Shown: positions 10,701-18,998, counted from the first letter of the stretch. The stretch is DNA of 64,000 bases from Candidatus Aminicenantota bacterium (GCA_003141555.1 PLMN01000029.1:275922-339921); one strand, 5' to 3'. Made by a program: numbers and translations. The notes: a model not told the origin generated them from the letters alone.

Positions 10701-10994
10701 GGCGCCACTGACGGAGCGATAATAATAAAGCGCGGAGGCCGTATACGTCCCGGCGGCTCCGTAGGCGTGGACGGTCGTCAGCTGGGTCGTCGCGGTTGTC
10801 GTGCTCGCGCCGTCTCCGAAATTCCAGGTTATTCCATTGGCGGAGATCAGGTTTGGGGGCGAGGGGTTGAGGACGAAGAGGACTGAATCGTTGACTTTGG
10901 GGCTGCCCGGACTAAACAACAGCGAGGCTTCGAGGCAGGGGAGAAGGCCGACAAGGGCCAGACCGATCGCCGCCGCCCGCCGGAACGTCTTCAT
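4743..10994 (-). CDS. Giant secreted PKD-domain surface protein (2083 residues)
   Basis: A signal peptide (residues 1 to about 22) is followed by four consecutive PKD domains, with WNFGDG, WDFGDG, WDFGDG and WSFGDG near residues 57, 146, 223 and 302. A diverged fifth, LDWGDG, lies near 867. Two related modules near residues 388 and 1061 share the pattern E/FGTG..(E)W.VD, ending LG.HTV. The C-terminal half (about 1300-2083) is beta-rich and unrecognised, with a Trp/Gly segment around GGGGWHLYAG and a Cys-rich end. PKD domains usually mediate protein or glycan contacts. GGGAGG precedes the ATG at 10994. The start overlaps the upstream stop by 4 bases (ATGA), indicating translational coupling. 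No catalytic motif or sorting signal is evident. Confidence 0.8.
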   Translation of the reverse strand: MKTFRRAAAIGLALVGLLPCLEASLLFSPGSPKVNDSVLFVLNPSPPNLISANGITWNFGDGASTTTATTQLTTVHAYGAAGTYTASALYYYRSVSGAPVPVTDTTTVTVTAVLPKSITFSPFQPNVLETVTFQAINFTQASVRWDFGDGAGVTSGSTVQTHAYQNPGTYAVRAYDGAADSSPAATSVTVVNKRTLSASPAQANTCENVTFQAGNFISAIRWDFGDGVVIPSGPFVQTHAYLQPGTYLVRASDGGVDKPSATTTVIVVNKRSLAASPLPAKTGIPLMFQASGFNSSCVKWSFGDGTGSQTGTAIASHTFKAAGTFLVTATDDCGNTACTATLSVAVTASVGPLAPFAVTYGRLRFENGTTNIQVGQGASGVAAYADLKYEGTGLLQVEWRVDGTSVKTDALSLTFADKMTINSGKLPGLPTAVLGPHTVTLVILRPATDFSIPSISYFVSASAQTVTPVAKPIMIPPTENTVAPIVQKIIPDTLERGQEYNLRLEGLRFTDSTAISLPGIGVKTFNRISFALAYLEVFVPMTAKEGERLAQATNEQGTNIGPGKVSIAPPKSKPPAQMSDINPCVDLAKIDPDWISLTGPAWMTWEKYKLVLTNQGQTETLVPSGKPPVVDVPVIDDFTVLQWKLGGPSFDYLEVRFSNAKSNAPIMTKTLPGSALSLHMTGDVIFELFSHIPENPLPLANANLVNTSNNKFYAATFKNYMAGQGDPEAMAAAQAAQCWADGLKKADIIWQVVGFRTFPCAYDSIKNTPKQSDVSVKVAESELSLFRLPDRPKGLACGSSGMQKNLVKVSLFNQTKDKRKKGSVLANADLIGDVWVVQGSFSLQNSPYGEYKEYSTSVNVPNLFLDWGDGTGAVPLSGNIKGAGTTWDKSTEVEIGDGQFAHSYQYVGNYTVHIFQLSDDDIQQPIDAFGETLSQAVTPDPPSGTDPYYKVAPYSPASSGPSLKPGTNSGPANNPLSGVLDRAYLVYCNNLAIDTYQDTCALGPLNLVSLEILDFPGHSIAKSGGSGQDGFLTLRKDLLALGIDAIAVTCDTALHARAKLTYFGTGDAEILWYVDNQLLYTDTTGLQGLSSQKRQNLGQGQSSDCASAPHSTIIIASGKFPVSVLGKHTVLAEVRILHSFGLVNMGSIMGSAVKSISSPAPPARFLAEEKGPSAAGAENGPPAGSLNPWLGALAEQQKSGGAAPQIGFLNPNQEPASGQPPVAYLNDLLADPNISVGNLTDGIYSQPKTYLVNEVRDQLGCKVVFPTSGGDFAMTDMGSGVALSNIHLDADNTYSGSGILHVFVLTGGSAHEEKFIAGAAFKRWSIDEKTARVSDGVLDVTPGTANASSLSFPGAWGILTRIWGKVASGALSPMTATFDITLKSPQLHQLKGQASVPVSFSGVAAPISAQGDWLAPGLKLERTQIGLTNFAIQSSNVTLDFSSAQSPSSSTIPGPAWTGIHLGAAEVIPYIPLNLTPGNAFKMNNLQDWIVGAGGLSGRAKSGIFDANLGDGHFHFQDVEFSVTNDSPDGIYHGLAVQVPWIAAVLQGDAKLVKIDDQIGYGTEMLYLTSPPVTQTYQDVGKISMTAQDFLLTTDSTGPVVKCNIASFSLEAEGKPFANFPVNGFLFGFDGRAHFDGPTNHLDIPLNGTTTFGQSTAQLKSVGLDTSVPGQERLHFTVETVLSLSDSELIPASTVEINFVIQRKGADYAGQGPWNTPYQMNVAYPLGSQDVQTTVHPSYTPQASPGPAPDGTAAGPWAADHPGTGDFSANGNRFSGSVDFNFMGAGLTADFVLGYQNGKSFFLIFANVQGFTIPLSPIPLAIFGFQGGFGYQFPTTSFQLEKISDAQPDMKGELAFAAGLTIGTSVDDGFILKGDALLTIGTDGIGRLDFKNVKIFDMGNFGGYMQYGNQIFEGGVFGNMDLLGGLIVFDLGTKDDPAFQVKFGGGGWHLYAGNKWGQRIKATIWNVGGADSYMMLSSDPAIGLAVGGNIHLKLTQGASFANTYVEGWMDMGLQITRKPFRVAGDFAAGVGAGACVDFALFSGCISADLTATIHAETPNPTIVSACVSLSVPLCDDIGFCVSL

Positions 10995-12955
10995 TGGACG
11001 CCTCCCGATCCGAGTGAGATATCGGCCTTGATGAAGATCCTGTGATCCTTGATCTCCTGCCCGCCCATTCGGGTCAGGATGAGCGCCGCCCGGAGCGAGA
11101 TCACGGCCTCGCCGATCTTGATCCACTTTCCCAGACGGAGGTTCAGCCCGCCGTCGAAGTTCGAGGAATTCGAGACGCCGCCCGTCCCGAGGTCATAGCG
11201 GGACAGAGATCCGATGACGTTCACCGAAAAGAGCTTCGGGACGAGCGTCACATCGGCGTTGAGGGCGGTTATAAGCATCAGGGTCGATTCGCCCGTGAAC
11301 TTGTTTTTCGTCCGGCTCAGGCCGAAGGTCGGGGCGAAGATGAGGCTGTCGGGCGCCTGAATCGAGACTCCGAGGTTCGCGCCCAGGGAGTCGCCTTCGA
11401 CCTCGGGGTTGTCCTCGCTCTGGATCTCGTCCTTCTGGCCCGTGAGAGAGAAACGGATGAGGGGCGTGATCCCGACATCCAGGCCGCCCGTGAAGCCCGT
11501 CCTGAGCAGGTTTCCCTGGAGTACCGGATTGTCGTTGAGGCGGGCGTCCTGCCGGCTCGTCCCGTAGCCCAGGCGCACCGAAGAGCTGTCCAGGAACTGC
11601 CAGGCGACGTCGAGCTGGGTCAGGATGTTTTTCGATGTGGTGACCTCGGGATCATCGGCCGTGTTGTTGCGCTCCGAGGCCCAGGAGCCGCTCAGCCGGA
11701 CGGTCTTGATCGTCACGCCCGCCCCGGCTTCGATCCTCCTCCGGTCATTGATAAAGAACGGCTGGGCGATCGTGTTGAAGTCCCGGCCGATGTCATGGTA
11801 GCCGATCCTGGCGTCGAAAATGCCCAGGTTCAGCGCGGCCCCCACCCGGAAAGCGCCGCTGCCCACCTTGCCCGCGTCGTCCGATGTGTCCTTATCGTAG
11901 TTGCTCCGGGCGTATTCGGCCGAAAGGGTCAGGGCGCTGTTGAAGAGCCGCGATTCCCCTGCGATGGCCATGAGGTCGCCGGCCCGCTTGTTCATGATTC
12001 CGCCCGCGCCGGCTGCGTTGGCCGCAAGAGCCGGGTCGTCCTGGCCGCTGAGGTAGATCGCCTTGACCGTGACGGCCTCGGTCAGGGTGAAGCCGGCGGT
12101 CCCGCCGAAGAACGAGGCCGCCGCCTTCGGAATCCCGATGCCTTTGAAGCCCTGCAGCTGCTCGGTTCCCGCGGTGAAAAGATGAAAATAGAGGCTCTTG
12201 TTGTCGAAGACGTATTCGATGCCGCGGTTGCCGGGGCCGCCTGTCGTGAATTCCGAATCGGCGATTTGGAGGTCGCCGGCGCGGATCGCGTGCGAGCTCT
12301 TCGTGACGGAAATCCTCATGTCGGGCAGGTCCGCGGCGCTGGCGTTGGAGAGGAGGCGGTTGGTGTAGGACGCCCTGGCCTGCACGTCGAGGGCGAAGTC
12401 GTCCTTGGACGTCGTATAGGCCAGGCCGAGGTTCGTCGTCTGGCCGGGATCGGGGGAAACCGGTTGGCTCATTTGTTGGGTGATTGTCGCATCGGCGCTG
12501 GCGTCGAGCCGTACGGGAAACGGGGTGGCGGCGGGAACGGAAAGGGCCCCGGCGCCCTGCGGCGGGAGTTCCCCGATCAGGGCGGTTTCGAAGAGAGCCG
12601 CGGGCGGATTTGGCGGCAAATAAGTGATGCCTGCCGCGGATTTATAAGCGAAGAAGTATTCGATTTTCGGGGCGTTGATGCCGGCGGTTTCTATCCGGGC
12701 TTCCAAGGTATTGTCGGTTCCCGGGCCGAGCCGCTTGGCCGCGAATTCGTCGGCTCCGGAAGCCCGCCAGAAGACGATCACCCAGTCGGCCGGCGCCTTG
12801 AGCGCGGCGGCAACGACCAGGATTTCTCCCCGGTTGACGGAGGGGAGGGCGTGGGGCTCTATCCGATCCTGCGCGCCGGCCGCGGCTGCCCCGAACAGCG
12901 CCGTCGTTGCGCCGGCGACGAAGAAGGCGGACGGGAGGAAACCCCTCTTTTTCAT
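10991..12955 (-). CDS. Outer-membrane beta-barrel protein with N-terminal sandwich domain
   Basis: A protein of 654 residues with a signal peptide ending near residue 28 (AAAAGAQ). A short Ig/FN3-like N-terminal domain (about 30-125) is followed by many alternating amphipathic strands of 10-12 residues with Gly/Tyr/Arg turns up to the C-terminus, which is barrel-like. The last residue is not Phe, which is less typical of BamA substrates. It is first in an operon with the PKD and FN3 proteins, so a role as outer-membrane anchor or exporter of the PKD protein is plausible but inferred. AAAGGG lies upstream of the ATG at 12955, and a near-consensus promoter lies 32-60 bases upstream. Confidence 0.65.
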   Translation of the reverse strand: MKKRGFLPSAFFVAGATTALFGAAAAGAQDRIEPHALPSVNRGEILVVAAALKAPADWVIVFWRASGADEFAAKRLGPGTDNTLEARIETAGINAPKIEYFFAYKSAAGITYLPPNPPAALFETALIGELPPQGAGALSVPAATPFPVRLDASADATITQQMSQPVSPDPGQTTNLGLAYTTSKDDFALDVQARASYTNRLLSNASAADLPDMRISVTKSSHAIRAGDLQIADSEFTTGGPGNRGIEYVFDNKSLYFHLFTAGTEQLQGFKGIGIPKAAASFFGGTAGFTLTEAVTVKAIYLSGQDDPALAANAAGAGGIMNKRAGDLMAIAGESRLFNSALTLSAEYARSNYDKDTSDDAGKVGSGAFRVGAALNLGIFDARIGYHDIGRDFNTIAQPFFINDRRRIEAGAGVTIKTVRLSGSWASERNNTADDPEVTTSKNILTQLDVAWQFLDSSSVRLGYGTSRQDARLNDNPVLQGNLLRTGFTGGLDVGITPLIRFSLTGQKDEIQSEDNPEVEGDSLGANLGVSIQAPDSLIFAPTFGLSRTKNKFTGESTLMLITALNADVTLVPKLFSVNVIGSLSRYDLGTGGVSNSSNFDGGLNLRLGKWIKIGEAVISLRAALILTRMGGQEIKDHRIFIKADISLGSGGVQ

Positions 12956-12986
12956 GATGGCCCTTTCAGCCCAAGCCTTTGGCCTG

Positions 12987-13015
12987 AATCTATTGGAATC
13001 AGAACGGTTTGTCAA
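12987..13015 (-). promoter_or_regulatory. Promoter of the barrel-PKD-FN3 operon
   Basis: On the minus strand, a perfect TTGACA (13010-13015) is separated by 17 bases from TAGATT (12987-12992). The distance to the ATG of the barrel gene is 31 bases. Its strength suggests substantial constitutive transcription of a transcript over 10 kb long. Confidence 0.65.
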
Positions 13016-13078
13016 GACGTCCCGTAGGCTCTTCCTCGGCAAGGTGGTCGTGGGCATAGACGGGAAGATCGTCGCCTC

Positions 13079-13110
13079 AAAAATAAAAAGCGGCACGGCG
13101 GCGAGCCGCC
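13079..13110 (-). terminator. Intrinsic terminator after the M14 peptidase gene
   Basis: Read on the minus strand, a GC hairpin (GCGGC, 10-base loop, GCCGC) is directly followed by TTTTTATTTTT. An alternative GGCGGC/GCCGCC pairing overlaps it. It lies 19 bases past the stop and separates the peptidase gene from the surface operon. Confidence 0.7.
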
Positions 13111-13128
13111 CGACCGTGGTCGAATCCG

Positions 13129-15987
13129 TCAGTTCAAGCTGCCGCCGGCGACGCCTCCTATGACGCCGTCCTTCGCTGCGCCGAGGTAGATGCCGTTGAA
13201 CAGGAACTTGAACGTCCCATGCGGCTGGCCGCGGAACGTGATCTCGGGCCCGAAAAGGAAGACCTTTCCTTTTCCGATCGTAGCCGTCACGGCCTGGACA
13301 CCCCGCCAGAGGTATTCATCGCCCCAAACCCAGCCGCTCCGGAGGGGATTCGCGCTCTCGAACCAGGCGACGGCCTGGGCGCCCCGGAGGCCGGCGTCTG
13401 GCAACATGTCGAAGACGGGGCTGTTGTCGAAGAAGACGTCCACGGCGTCCGGCATTCCATAGGCGATGGGATTGGTGGTGTCCACCCTCACCTGGAGGAT
13501 CGAGCCCGGCACGTAGAATTTCTGGTTGGACAGGGCCACTTCGCGGCCGTCCGCCGTCTTTTCGACGAGATGGTTGGCGATGGGCAAGCCGAGATGATAG
13601 CCCAAGGCGGTCGCGCTGCCGATTGTGAGGACCGTCCCGCCCTCTTCGATGAATTTCCGGATCTGGGGGATGGTCTTGTCGACAGTGACGCTGCCGATCA
13701 TGCCCCGGTATTCCTGGGGAATGGCGTCCGGATTCTGCGCTCCTCCGAACCCGCCCCCGCCACCTCGCCCGCCCCGGCCGCCTGATCCGAAGGATGGGAT
13801 GCCTCCGTTGATGAAAACCAGGACATCGAATTTCGCGTTGAGGTTCCCGGCGTCGAGCGTCGGGGCGTATACGACCTCGAACGGGAATTCGAACTGGGTC
13901 AGGATCCACTGAGCCCAGCCCGAATCCATGGAGCCGCCGTACATATCCCATACGCCCAGGCGCGGCTGATGGAGCCGAGTGACTTCGGATGGCGCCTGTC
14001 GGACATCCACCGCCTCGAAGGATACGCCGAGGTCCTTGATCGCCTTGGTCAGAATGGGCAGGATGGCCGGCTTGTTGGGAATGAAAATCGTGCCCGCGGG
14101 CCAGAGAGCCGTCGCGGTCTGAAACGGCTTCTTCAGCCAGTAGACTTCTTCTTGAGCCTTGAAAATGCGGTTGACGACGATGGCCGAATCGTTGACCTGA
14201 TGACTCAGCAGATAGCCGGCCGTAGGCCAGGGATTGATCGCGGGCAGGGGAGCGCCTGCGAGCTTGGCGAAGCCCTTGATCTCGACGAACGGGCCGTCGA
14301 AGGGCTCGAGGATGCGGTCGAATTTGACGCCCATCTGGAAAGCCACGGTCCAGCCTGCGCTGTCGTAGGGAGGCCGCGGGGGACCGCCGGGATACGTAAA
14401 GTCGTTCGGATGGTCCTGGGGCTCGAACATGCTGATGACGTGGGCCCGGTAGGCCTGGGCGGTCTTGACGATGAAGGAGCCCGCCGAATAGGTTTTGTTC
14501 TGGACGGTGAACGGCTTCGTGGCCTGGTGAACCGTGACGCCGCTCTTGATCAGGGTGTTGACGAACTTGATCGCGGTGAGGAAGTCGGCCTGGGCCGGGG
14601 AGATGATGAAGCCGCGCGGGTCGCGCTTGGCGGGATCGCGGAGCATGTCATAGTACTTGATCGGCGTGCCGCCGCCGCGCATGCCGCCGCCCGCCTGGGG
14701 AGGCGGAGCCACCGTCCCGGCCGGCGCCGCGGCGGACCGGTCTTTCTCGATCTGGGCTTGAAGGCCCGCGATCTGCTGGGGCAGGAACGTCCAGGTATCC
14801 GTGCTGCCCTTGGCAATGGCGTTGCGGCCCATGATGTAACGGTTATAGAGGACTTCCTCGCGTCGGCGCGAGGCGTAGTCGAGGATGGCCTTGTCGGCTG
14901 TGATCAGATAGTCGATCGTGGATCGGAAGTGCCACTTCTGGGGCATGATGGGATAGGGGTAGTCGCCCTTGGGTAGGACCCGGTCGGGCAGGAAAGGGAT
15001 ATCCTGGGGCGTCGGTCCGCCGATGATTTCGGTCAGGATGCCGAGGGCATTGTGGAAATAGCCCGAGCTCCGCAGGCCGCCGTTCCACCAGGTCGAGTAG
15101 GCCGCTCCGGAGCGCATGATCGCCCCGGGCTTGCCCTCGGCCGCGAACCGCTCGTGCATGGCCAGCCCGAGGAGGTCGGTCCCCAGGGGGATCATGGGAT
15201 CGAAGTGGTAGAAAAACGGGTCGCGGAACGGCGGGCAGAAGAGGACGGTGCCCGGCGGGCCGGATTGGTGATGGTTATAGATGATCTGAGGATCCCACTC
15301 GATGAAGAGCTGGCGGCTGACGTATTCGGTCTCGGGTTGGGCGACCATATAGTAGTCGCGGTTGTTGTCGTGCCCGACGTATTTCTGATAGAGGCGCGGC
15401 AAGCCGCTCATCGTCCGCTTCAGGGGGTCCTTCTCGCGCAGATACCAGTCGGCCACGAGCTCGAGGCCGTCGGGGTTCACCGGGCAAGCCAGGAGGATCA
15501 CGTCGTCCAGGATGCGGAGCGTTTCCTCGTCCCGGCCGCTCAGCATCTGATAAACGAGCTCGATGAGCTGCTGCGAGCCGGCGATTTCGCTGGCATGGAG
15601 CCCGCCGTCGATCCAGACGACAGCCTTGCCCTGCGTCGAGAGCTTTTTTGCCTCGGCGTCGGTCAGCCCCTGGGCCAGGCAGAGCCGCCGCGAGATCTGC
15701 TTGTAGAGATCGAGCTTGCCGAGGTTCTTGGGCGAGCTGATGATGGCCATGATCATCGTCCGGCCCTCTGAGCTCTTGCCGATCTCGACGAGCTTCATCC
15801 GATCGGATTCCTTGGCCAGCTTCTTCCAGTAGGCGGTGAGCTGGATGTAGTTGACGAGCTGGTAGTCGTCGCCGACATTGAAACCGAGCTCCTCCTTGGG
15901 CGACGTGATCCTGCCTTGGGCGGCAGCCAGGGAGGCCAGGACGGCCAGGACGGCGACGAGGACGGTCAGTCGGGCGAGTCTCTTCAT
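13129..15987 (-). CDS. Secreted M14-family zinc carboxypeptidase
   Basis: A 952-residue protein with a Sec signal (residues 1-23) and an M14 domain at about 40-380. Zinc ligands are H131 and E134 (HASE) and the NHH at 238-240. N209-R210 matches the substrate-carboxylate binding pair, and the Glu in ILTEIIGG is the likely general base. The family removes C-terminal amino acids or trims peptides in the periplasm. The remaining 550 residues hold a glutamine-amidotransferase-like Rossmann region (LGVWDMYGGSMDSGW onward) with a Gly-rich insert near residue 735, as in other large bacterial M14 proteins. AAAGGAA precedes the ATG. It is monocistronic, with a terminator downstream. Confidence 0.88.
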   Translation of the reverse strand: MKRLARLTVLVAVLAVLASLAAAQGRITSPKEELGFNVGDDYQLVNYIQLTAYWKKLAKESDRMKLVEIGKSSEGRTMIMAIISSPKNLGKLDLYKQISRRLCLAQGLTDAEAKKLSTQGKAVVWIDGGLHASEIAGSQQLIELVYQMLSGRDEETLRILDDVILLACPVNPDGLELVADWYLREKDPLKRTMSGLPRLYQKYVGHDNNRDYYMVAQPETEYVSRQLFIEWDPQIIYNHHQSGPPGTVLFCPPFRDPFFYHFDPMIPLGTDLLGLAMHERFAAEGKPGAIMRSGAAYSTWWNGGLRSSGYFHNALGILTEIIGGPTPQDIPFLPDRVLPKGDYPYPIMPQKWHFRSTIDYLITADKAILDYASRRREEVLYNRYIMGRNAIAKGSTDTWTFLPQQIAGLQAQIEKDRSAAAPAGTVAPPPQAGGGMRGGGTPIKYYDMLRDPAKRDPRGFIISPAQADFLTAIKFVNTLIKSGVTVHQATKPFTVQNKTYSAGSFIVKTAQAYRAHVISMFEPQDHPNDFTYPGGPPRPPYDSAGWTVAFQMGVKFDRILEPFDGPFVEIKGFAKLAGAPLPAINPWPTAGYLLSHQVNDSAIVVNRIFKAQEEVYWLKKPFQTATALWPAGTIFIPNKPAILPILTKAIKDLGVSFEAVDVRQAPSEVTRLHQPRLGVWDMYGGSMDSGWAQWILTQFEFPFEVVYAPTLDAGNLNAKFDVLVFINGGIPSFGSGGRGGRGGGGGFGGAQNPDAIPQEYRGMIGSVTVDKTIPQIRKFIEEGGTVLTIGSATALGYHLGLPIANHLVEKTADGREVALSNQKFYVPGSILQVRVDTTNPIAYGMPDAVDVFFDNSPVFDMLPDAGLRGAQAVAWFESANPLRSGWVWGDEYLWRGVQAVTATIGKGKVFLFGPEITFRGQPHGTFKFLFNGIYLGAAKDGVIGGVAGGSLN

Positions 15988-16026
15988 ATGGTTTTTCCTT
16001 TGCCGGCAAACGTTAAAAAAGCTTCT

Positions 16027-17439
16027 TCATCTGGGATTCTCTCTCAAGTCAAGCGGCAGGGGGGCCGCGGCGAGGACGTCCTCGCGGGCGTAAACCAGGC
16101 CGACGGTCCGAAGAAGGCTTTGGAAATCCGCTTCGCCGAGGTCGTCGCGGAGCGCCGCTTCGACGGGCTTCCCGAAGTGGATCTTCTCGTTCACGGAATC
16201 GATCAGGCCGTTGATCTTGATGTAGGTCTTGGCCGGGGCCTTGTCCAGGACGATCGTGACCTGTTCGCCCCGGATGAACATGGCCTTGACCTCGGGAAAA
16301 TCCTTGAGTTTTTTGGCGAGGGCTTGGAGCCTCCGCTTCTTCCGGTTCCGGATCGAGCGGTAGAAATAATACACTACGAAGGCCGGACCGATCAGGCTTC
16401 CAACCTGGACCTTGAGGAGAAGGAAGACGACGGCGAGAAGGATGGCGGCCAGGAGGATGATCAGGCCCAGCGTGCCGCCCGGGATCGAAGCCTTGAGCGT
16501 CTCGAGCCAGCCGGTGAAGCGCTCGAGGGGCGGGGCGGACAGGCGCGTTCCCGATTCAAGGTCGAACTTCAGGCGCTTGAGGTCGGCGGCCAGGTCGCGC
16601 GCGTCGGGGTAGCGGTCGTCGCGGTTCTTTCTCAGGCAGCGGGCGATGATCCGGTGGAGCTGGGGCGGGAGGCTTTTCCGGACGATCGTCACGGGCTTGG
16701 GCTCCACGTAGGCGATCGAGTGCATGGTGTCGAGGAGGCTGTCGCCCCGGAAGGGGAGCTCGCCCGTGACCATCTGGTAGAGGACGATGCCGAGCGAAAA
16801 GATGTCGCTCCGCGGATCGAGGGCTTGTCCACGCGCCTGCTCGGGGCTCATATAGTGAATCGTGCCCAGGACCGCTCCGGCGAGGGTGTGCGGCTGGCCT
16901 ATGGTCAGGGTCCGGTCGATGGCCCCGGGCGGCGTGCCGGGCGCATCCGCCCCGGCGTCGAGGAGCTTGGCCAGCCCGAAGTCGAGGAGCTTGGCGTGCC
17001 CGTCCCGGGTGACCATGATGTTGTCGGACTTGATATCGCGGTGGATGATGCCCGCTTCGTGGGCCATGGCCAGGCCTTCCGCGACCTGGAGGCCAATATC
17101 CACCGAGCCGAGAAGGTCGAGCTCGCCTTCGGCGATCAGGCGGGAGATCGTCCGGCCGTCGACGTACTCCATGGCGATGAACGTCGTCCCCGCCTCCTCA
17201 TCGATGTCGTAGACCTGGGCGATGGCGGGATGGTTGAGGGCGGCGGCGGTCCGGGCTTCGGCCAGGAAGCGCGCCCTGCGGTCCGGATCGGCGACGAGCT
17301 CGGGCTTCAGGAGCTTGATGGCCACGGGCCGTTCGAGGCGCATGTCCCGAGCCAGATAGACCACGCCCATGCCGCCGCCTCCGATCAGGCTGTCGATTCT
17401 GAAGTGCTTCAGCGTCCGGCCGATCATGGAATCCGTCAT
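16027..17439 (-). CDS. Membrane-anchored Ser/Thr protein kinase (Hanks type)
   Basis: A 470-residue kinase. The Gly-rich loop is GGGGMG (20-25), the ATP-binding Lys is K42, the catalytic loop is HRDIKSDN (D135, N140), DFG is at 153-155 and SPE is in the activation segment. All catalytic residues are intact. A transmembrane helix at about 335-357 is followed by a basic, Tyr-rich stretch and a C-terminal domain of about 110 residues that I do not recognise. No PASTA or other sensor repeat is seen. I chose the ATG at 17439, with AAGGGGAA upstream. An in-frame ATG nine codons earlier overlaps a possible -10 box (TATGGT) and has poor spacing to a ribosome site. It is transcribed divergently from the transporter gene. 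Confidence 0.88.
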   Translation of the reverse strand: MTDSMIGRTLKHFRIDSLIGGGGMGVVYLARDMRLERPVAIKLLKPELVADPDRRARFLAEARTAAALNHPAIAQVYDIDEEAGTTFIAMEYVDGRTISRLIAEGELDLLGSVDIGLQVAEGLAMAHEAGIIHRDIKSDNIMVTRDGHAKLLDFGLAKLLDAGADAPGTPPGAIDRTLTIGQPHTLAGAVLGTIHYMSPEQARGQALDPRSDIFSLGIVLYQMVTGELPFRGDSLLDTMHSIAYVEPKPVTIVRKSLPPQLHRIIARCLRKNRDDRYPDARDLAADLKRLKFDLESGTRLSAPPLERFTGWLETLKASIPGGTLGLIILLAAILLAVVFLLLKVQVGSLIGPAFVVYYFYRSIRNRKKRRLQALAKKLKDFPEVKAMFIRGEQVTIVLDKAPAKTYIKINGLIDSVNEKIHFGKPVEAALRDDLGEADFQSLLRTVGLVYAREDVLAAAPLPLDLRENPR

Positions 17440-17575
17440 GGGTGTCGCCGTTCCCCTTAATACCATACCCCTCTGCTCCGGTCAAACAACGGGAAGGGGA
17501 GGGCGCCGCTCCCGCCGGAACAATCATTGATTCGGCTTGTTTTTTCCGCATCGACCGAATAATAATGAAACAATC

Positions 17576-18946
17576 ATGAGTTTTAAAGACGGCTATACGC
17601 GGTGGATCGAGCGTCGACGGAAGAGAGTCTGGAGGGGAGAGGATGTCCCAAAGGGAGACCGGAAGGTCATCCGCGGCTGGGTCTTTTATGATTGGGCGAA
17701 CTCGGTCTACCAGCTGACGATCGCCTCGGCCATCTTCCCCGTCTACTACAACCAGGTCACCCGGAACGGGAACGATTTCACCGTCCATTTCTTCGGCATT
17801 CCGATCGTCAACACCGTCCTCTATTCCTGGTCGATCGCCGCGGCCTACCTGATCGTGGCCCTGTTCTCGCCGCTCCTGTCCTCGATCGCGGACTATACGG
17901 GCTGGCGCAAGGGGTTCATGAAGGCCTTCACCTGGCTCGGGGCGATGTCGTGCGGGGCCCTTTTTTTCTTCGACAAGAATCATCTCGAGCTCGGCATCAT
18001 CGCCTTCACGTTGGGAACCATCGGCTACGGCGGGAGCCTCGTCTTTTACAACTCGTTCCTGCCGGTCATCGCCGCGCCGGAGGACCAGGACCGAGTCAGC
18101 GCCCGGGGCTATGTCATGGGCTACCTGGGCAGCGTCATCCTGCTCGTCCTCAACCTGGTGGTCGTCCTGGAGCCCGGCTGGTTCGGGATCACGGACCCTC
18201 TCCTCCCGGCCAAGCTGGCCTTCCTCTCGGTCTTCTTGTGGTGGATCGGATTTTCGCAGATCACGTTCGTCAGCCTCCCGATGTACACGTTCGGCCACCG
18301 GCAGAAGGGACTGAGCGTCATCTTCGGGGGCTATCGCGAGTTGCGGACCGTGTTCCGCCAGCTCCAGCGGCTGCCCGACCTCCGTCTCTACCTTATCGGC
18401 TTCTTCTTCATCACCATGGGGCTCCTGACGGTCATGTTCATGGCCCCGACGTACGGGGAGAAACAGCTCCAGGTCAAGGCCGAGATCCTGATTGCGACCA
18501 TCCTGATCATCCAGCTGATCGGCATGCTCGGAGCCTGGTTCTTCGCCAAGCTGTCCGGTCGGATCGGAAACATCAAGGCGTTCATCCTCTCCATCGTCAT
18601 CTGGGTCCTGATCTGCATCATCGCCTATTTCATCCGCGACCTCCCGGGATTCCTGGTCGTCGCAGTCCTCGTCGGCCTGGTCATGGGCGGCTCGCAATCC
18701 CTGGCCCGGTCCACCTATTCGAAGATGCTCCCCGTGACCGAGGACCATACTTCGTTCTTCAGCTTCTACGATGTCATGGAGAAGCTGGCCACGGTCGCGG
18801 GAACATTCGTCTTCGGGCTCCTGGAGGCCCTGACCGGCAGCATGCGGAACTCCATTCTGGCCATCGTCCTCTTTTTTGCCGTCGGGCTGGGGTTCATGCT
18901 GATCCTGCTGAGGCGCGGGGCGGCGGATGCCCGACTCGGTCGCTAA
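17576..18946 (+). CDS. MFS transporter of the UMF1 / Atg22-like family
   Basis: A 456-residue integral membrane protein with about 12 hydrophobic helices. It opens with GWVFYDWANSVYQLTI, the hallmark start of the UMF1 (Atg22-like) major facilitator family. The substrate is not predictable; relatives are linked to amino acid or small-metabolite export. The start chosen is the ATG at 17576. It has no clear Shine-Dalgarno sequence, and an upstream in-frame TTG (17537) has none either. The region before it is AT-rich for this genome and holds TTGTTT-N17-TAATAA as a possible promoter. Confidence 0.82.
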   Translation: MSFKDGYTRWIERRRKRVWRGEDVPKGDRKVIRGWVFYDWANSVYQLTIASAIFPVYYNQVTRNGNDFTVHFFGIPIVNTVLYSWSIAAAYLIVALFSPLLSSIADYTGWRKGFMKAFTWLGAMSCGALFFFDKNHLELGIIAFTLGTIGYGGSLVFYNSFLPVIAAPEDQDRVSARGYVMGYLGSVILLVLNLVVVLEPGWFGITDPLLPAKLAFLSVFLWWIGFSQITFVSLPMYTFGHRQKGLSVIFGGYRELRTVFRQLQRLPDLRLYLIGFFFITMGLLTVMFMAPTYGEKQLQVKAEILIATILIIQLIGMLGAWFFAKLSGRIGNIKAFILSIVIWVLICIIAYFIRDLPGFLVVAVLVGLVMGGSQSLARSTYSKMLPVTEDHTSFFSFYDVMEKLATVAGTFVFGLLEALTGSMRNSILAIVLFFAVGLGFMLILLRRGAADARLGR

Positions 18947-18998
18947 AGGCGACCTGGTCATCGTAGACGCACGGCCGCGTCCTGAGCGCCAGCCCGTT

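Noticed and set aside
10050-10850. Possible DNA tandem repeat in the PKD region
   Set aside because: The similarity is at protein level (FGDG motifs); nucleotide identity between units is too low for a DNA repeat.
11042-13027. A 661-codon open frame antisense to the outer-membrane barrel gene
   Set aside because: Same reasoning; the sense strand has a signal peptide, promoter and operon overlap.
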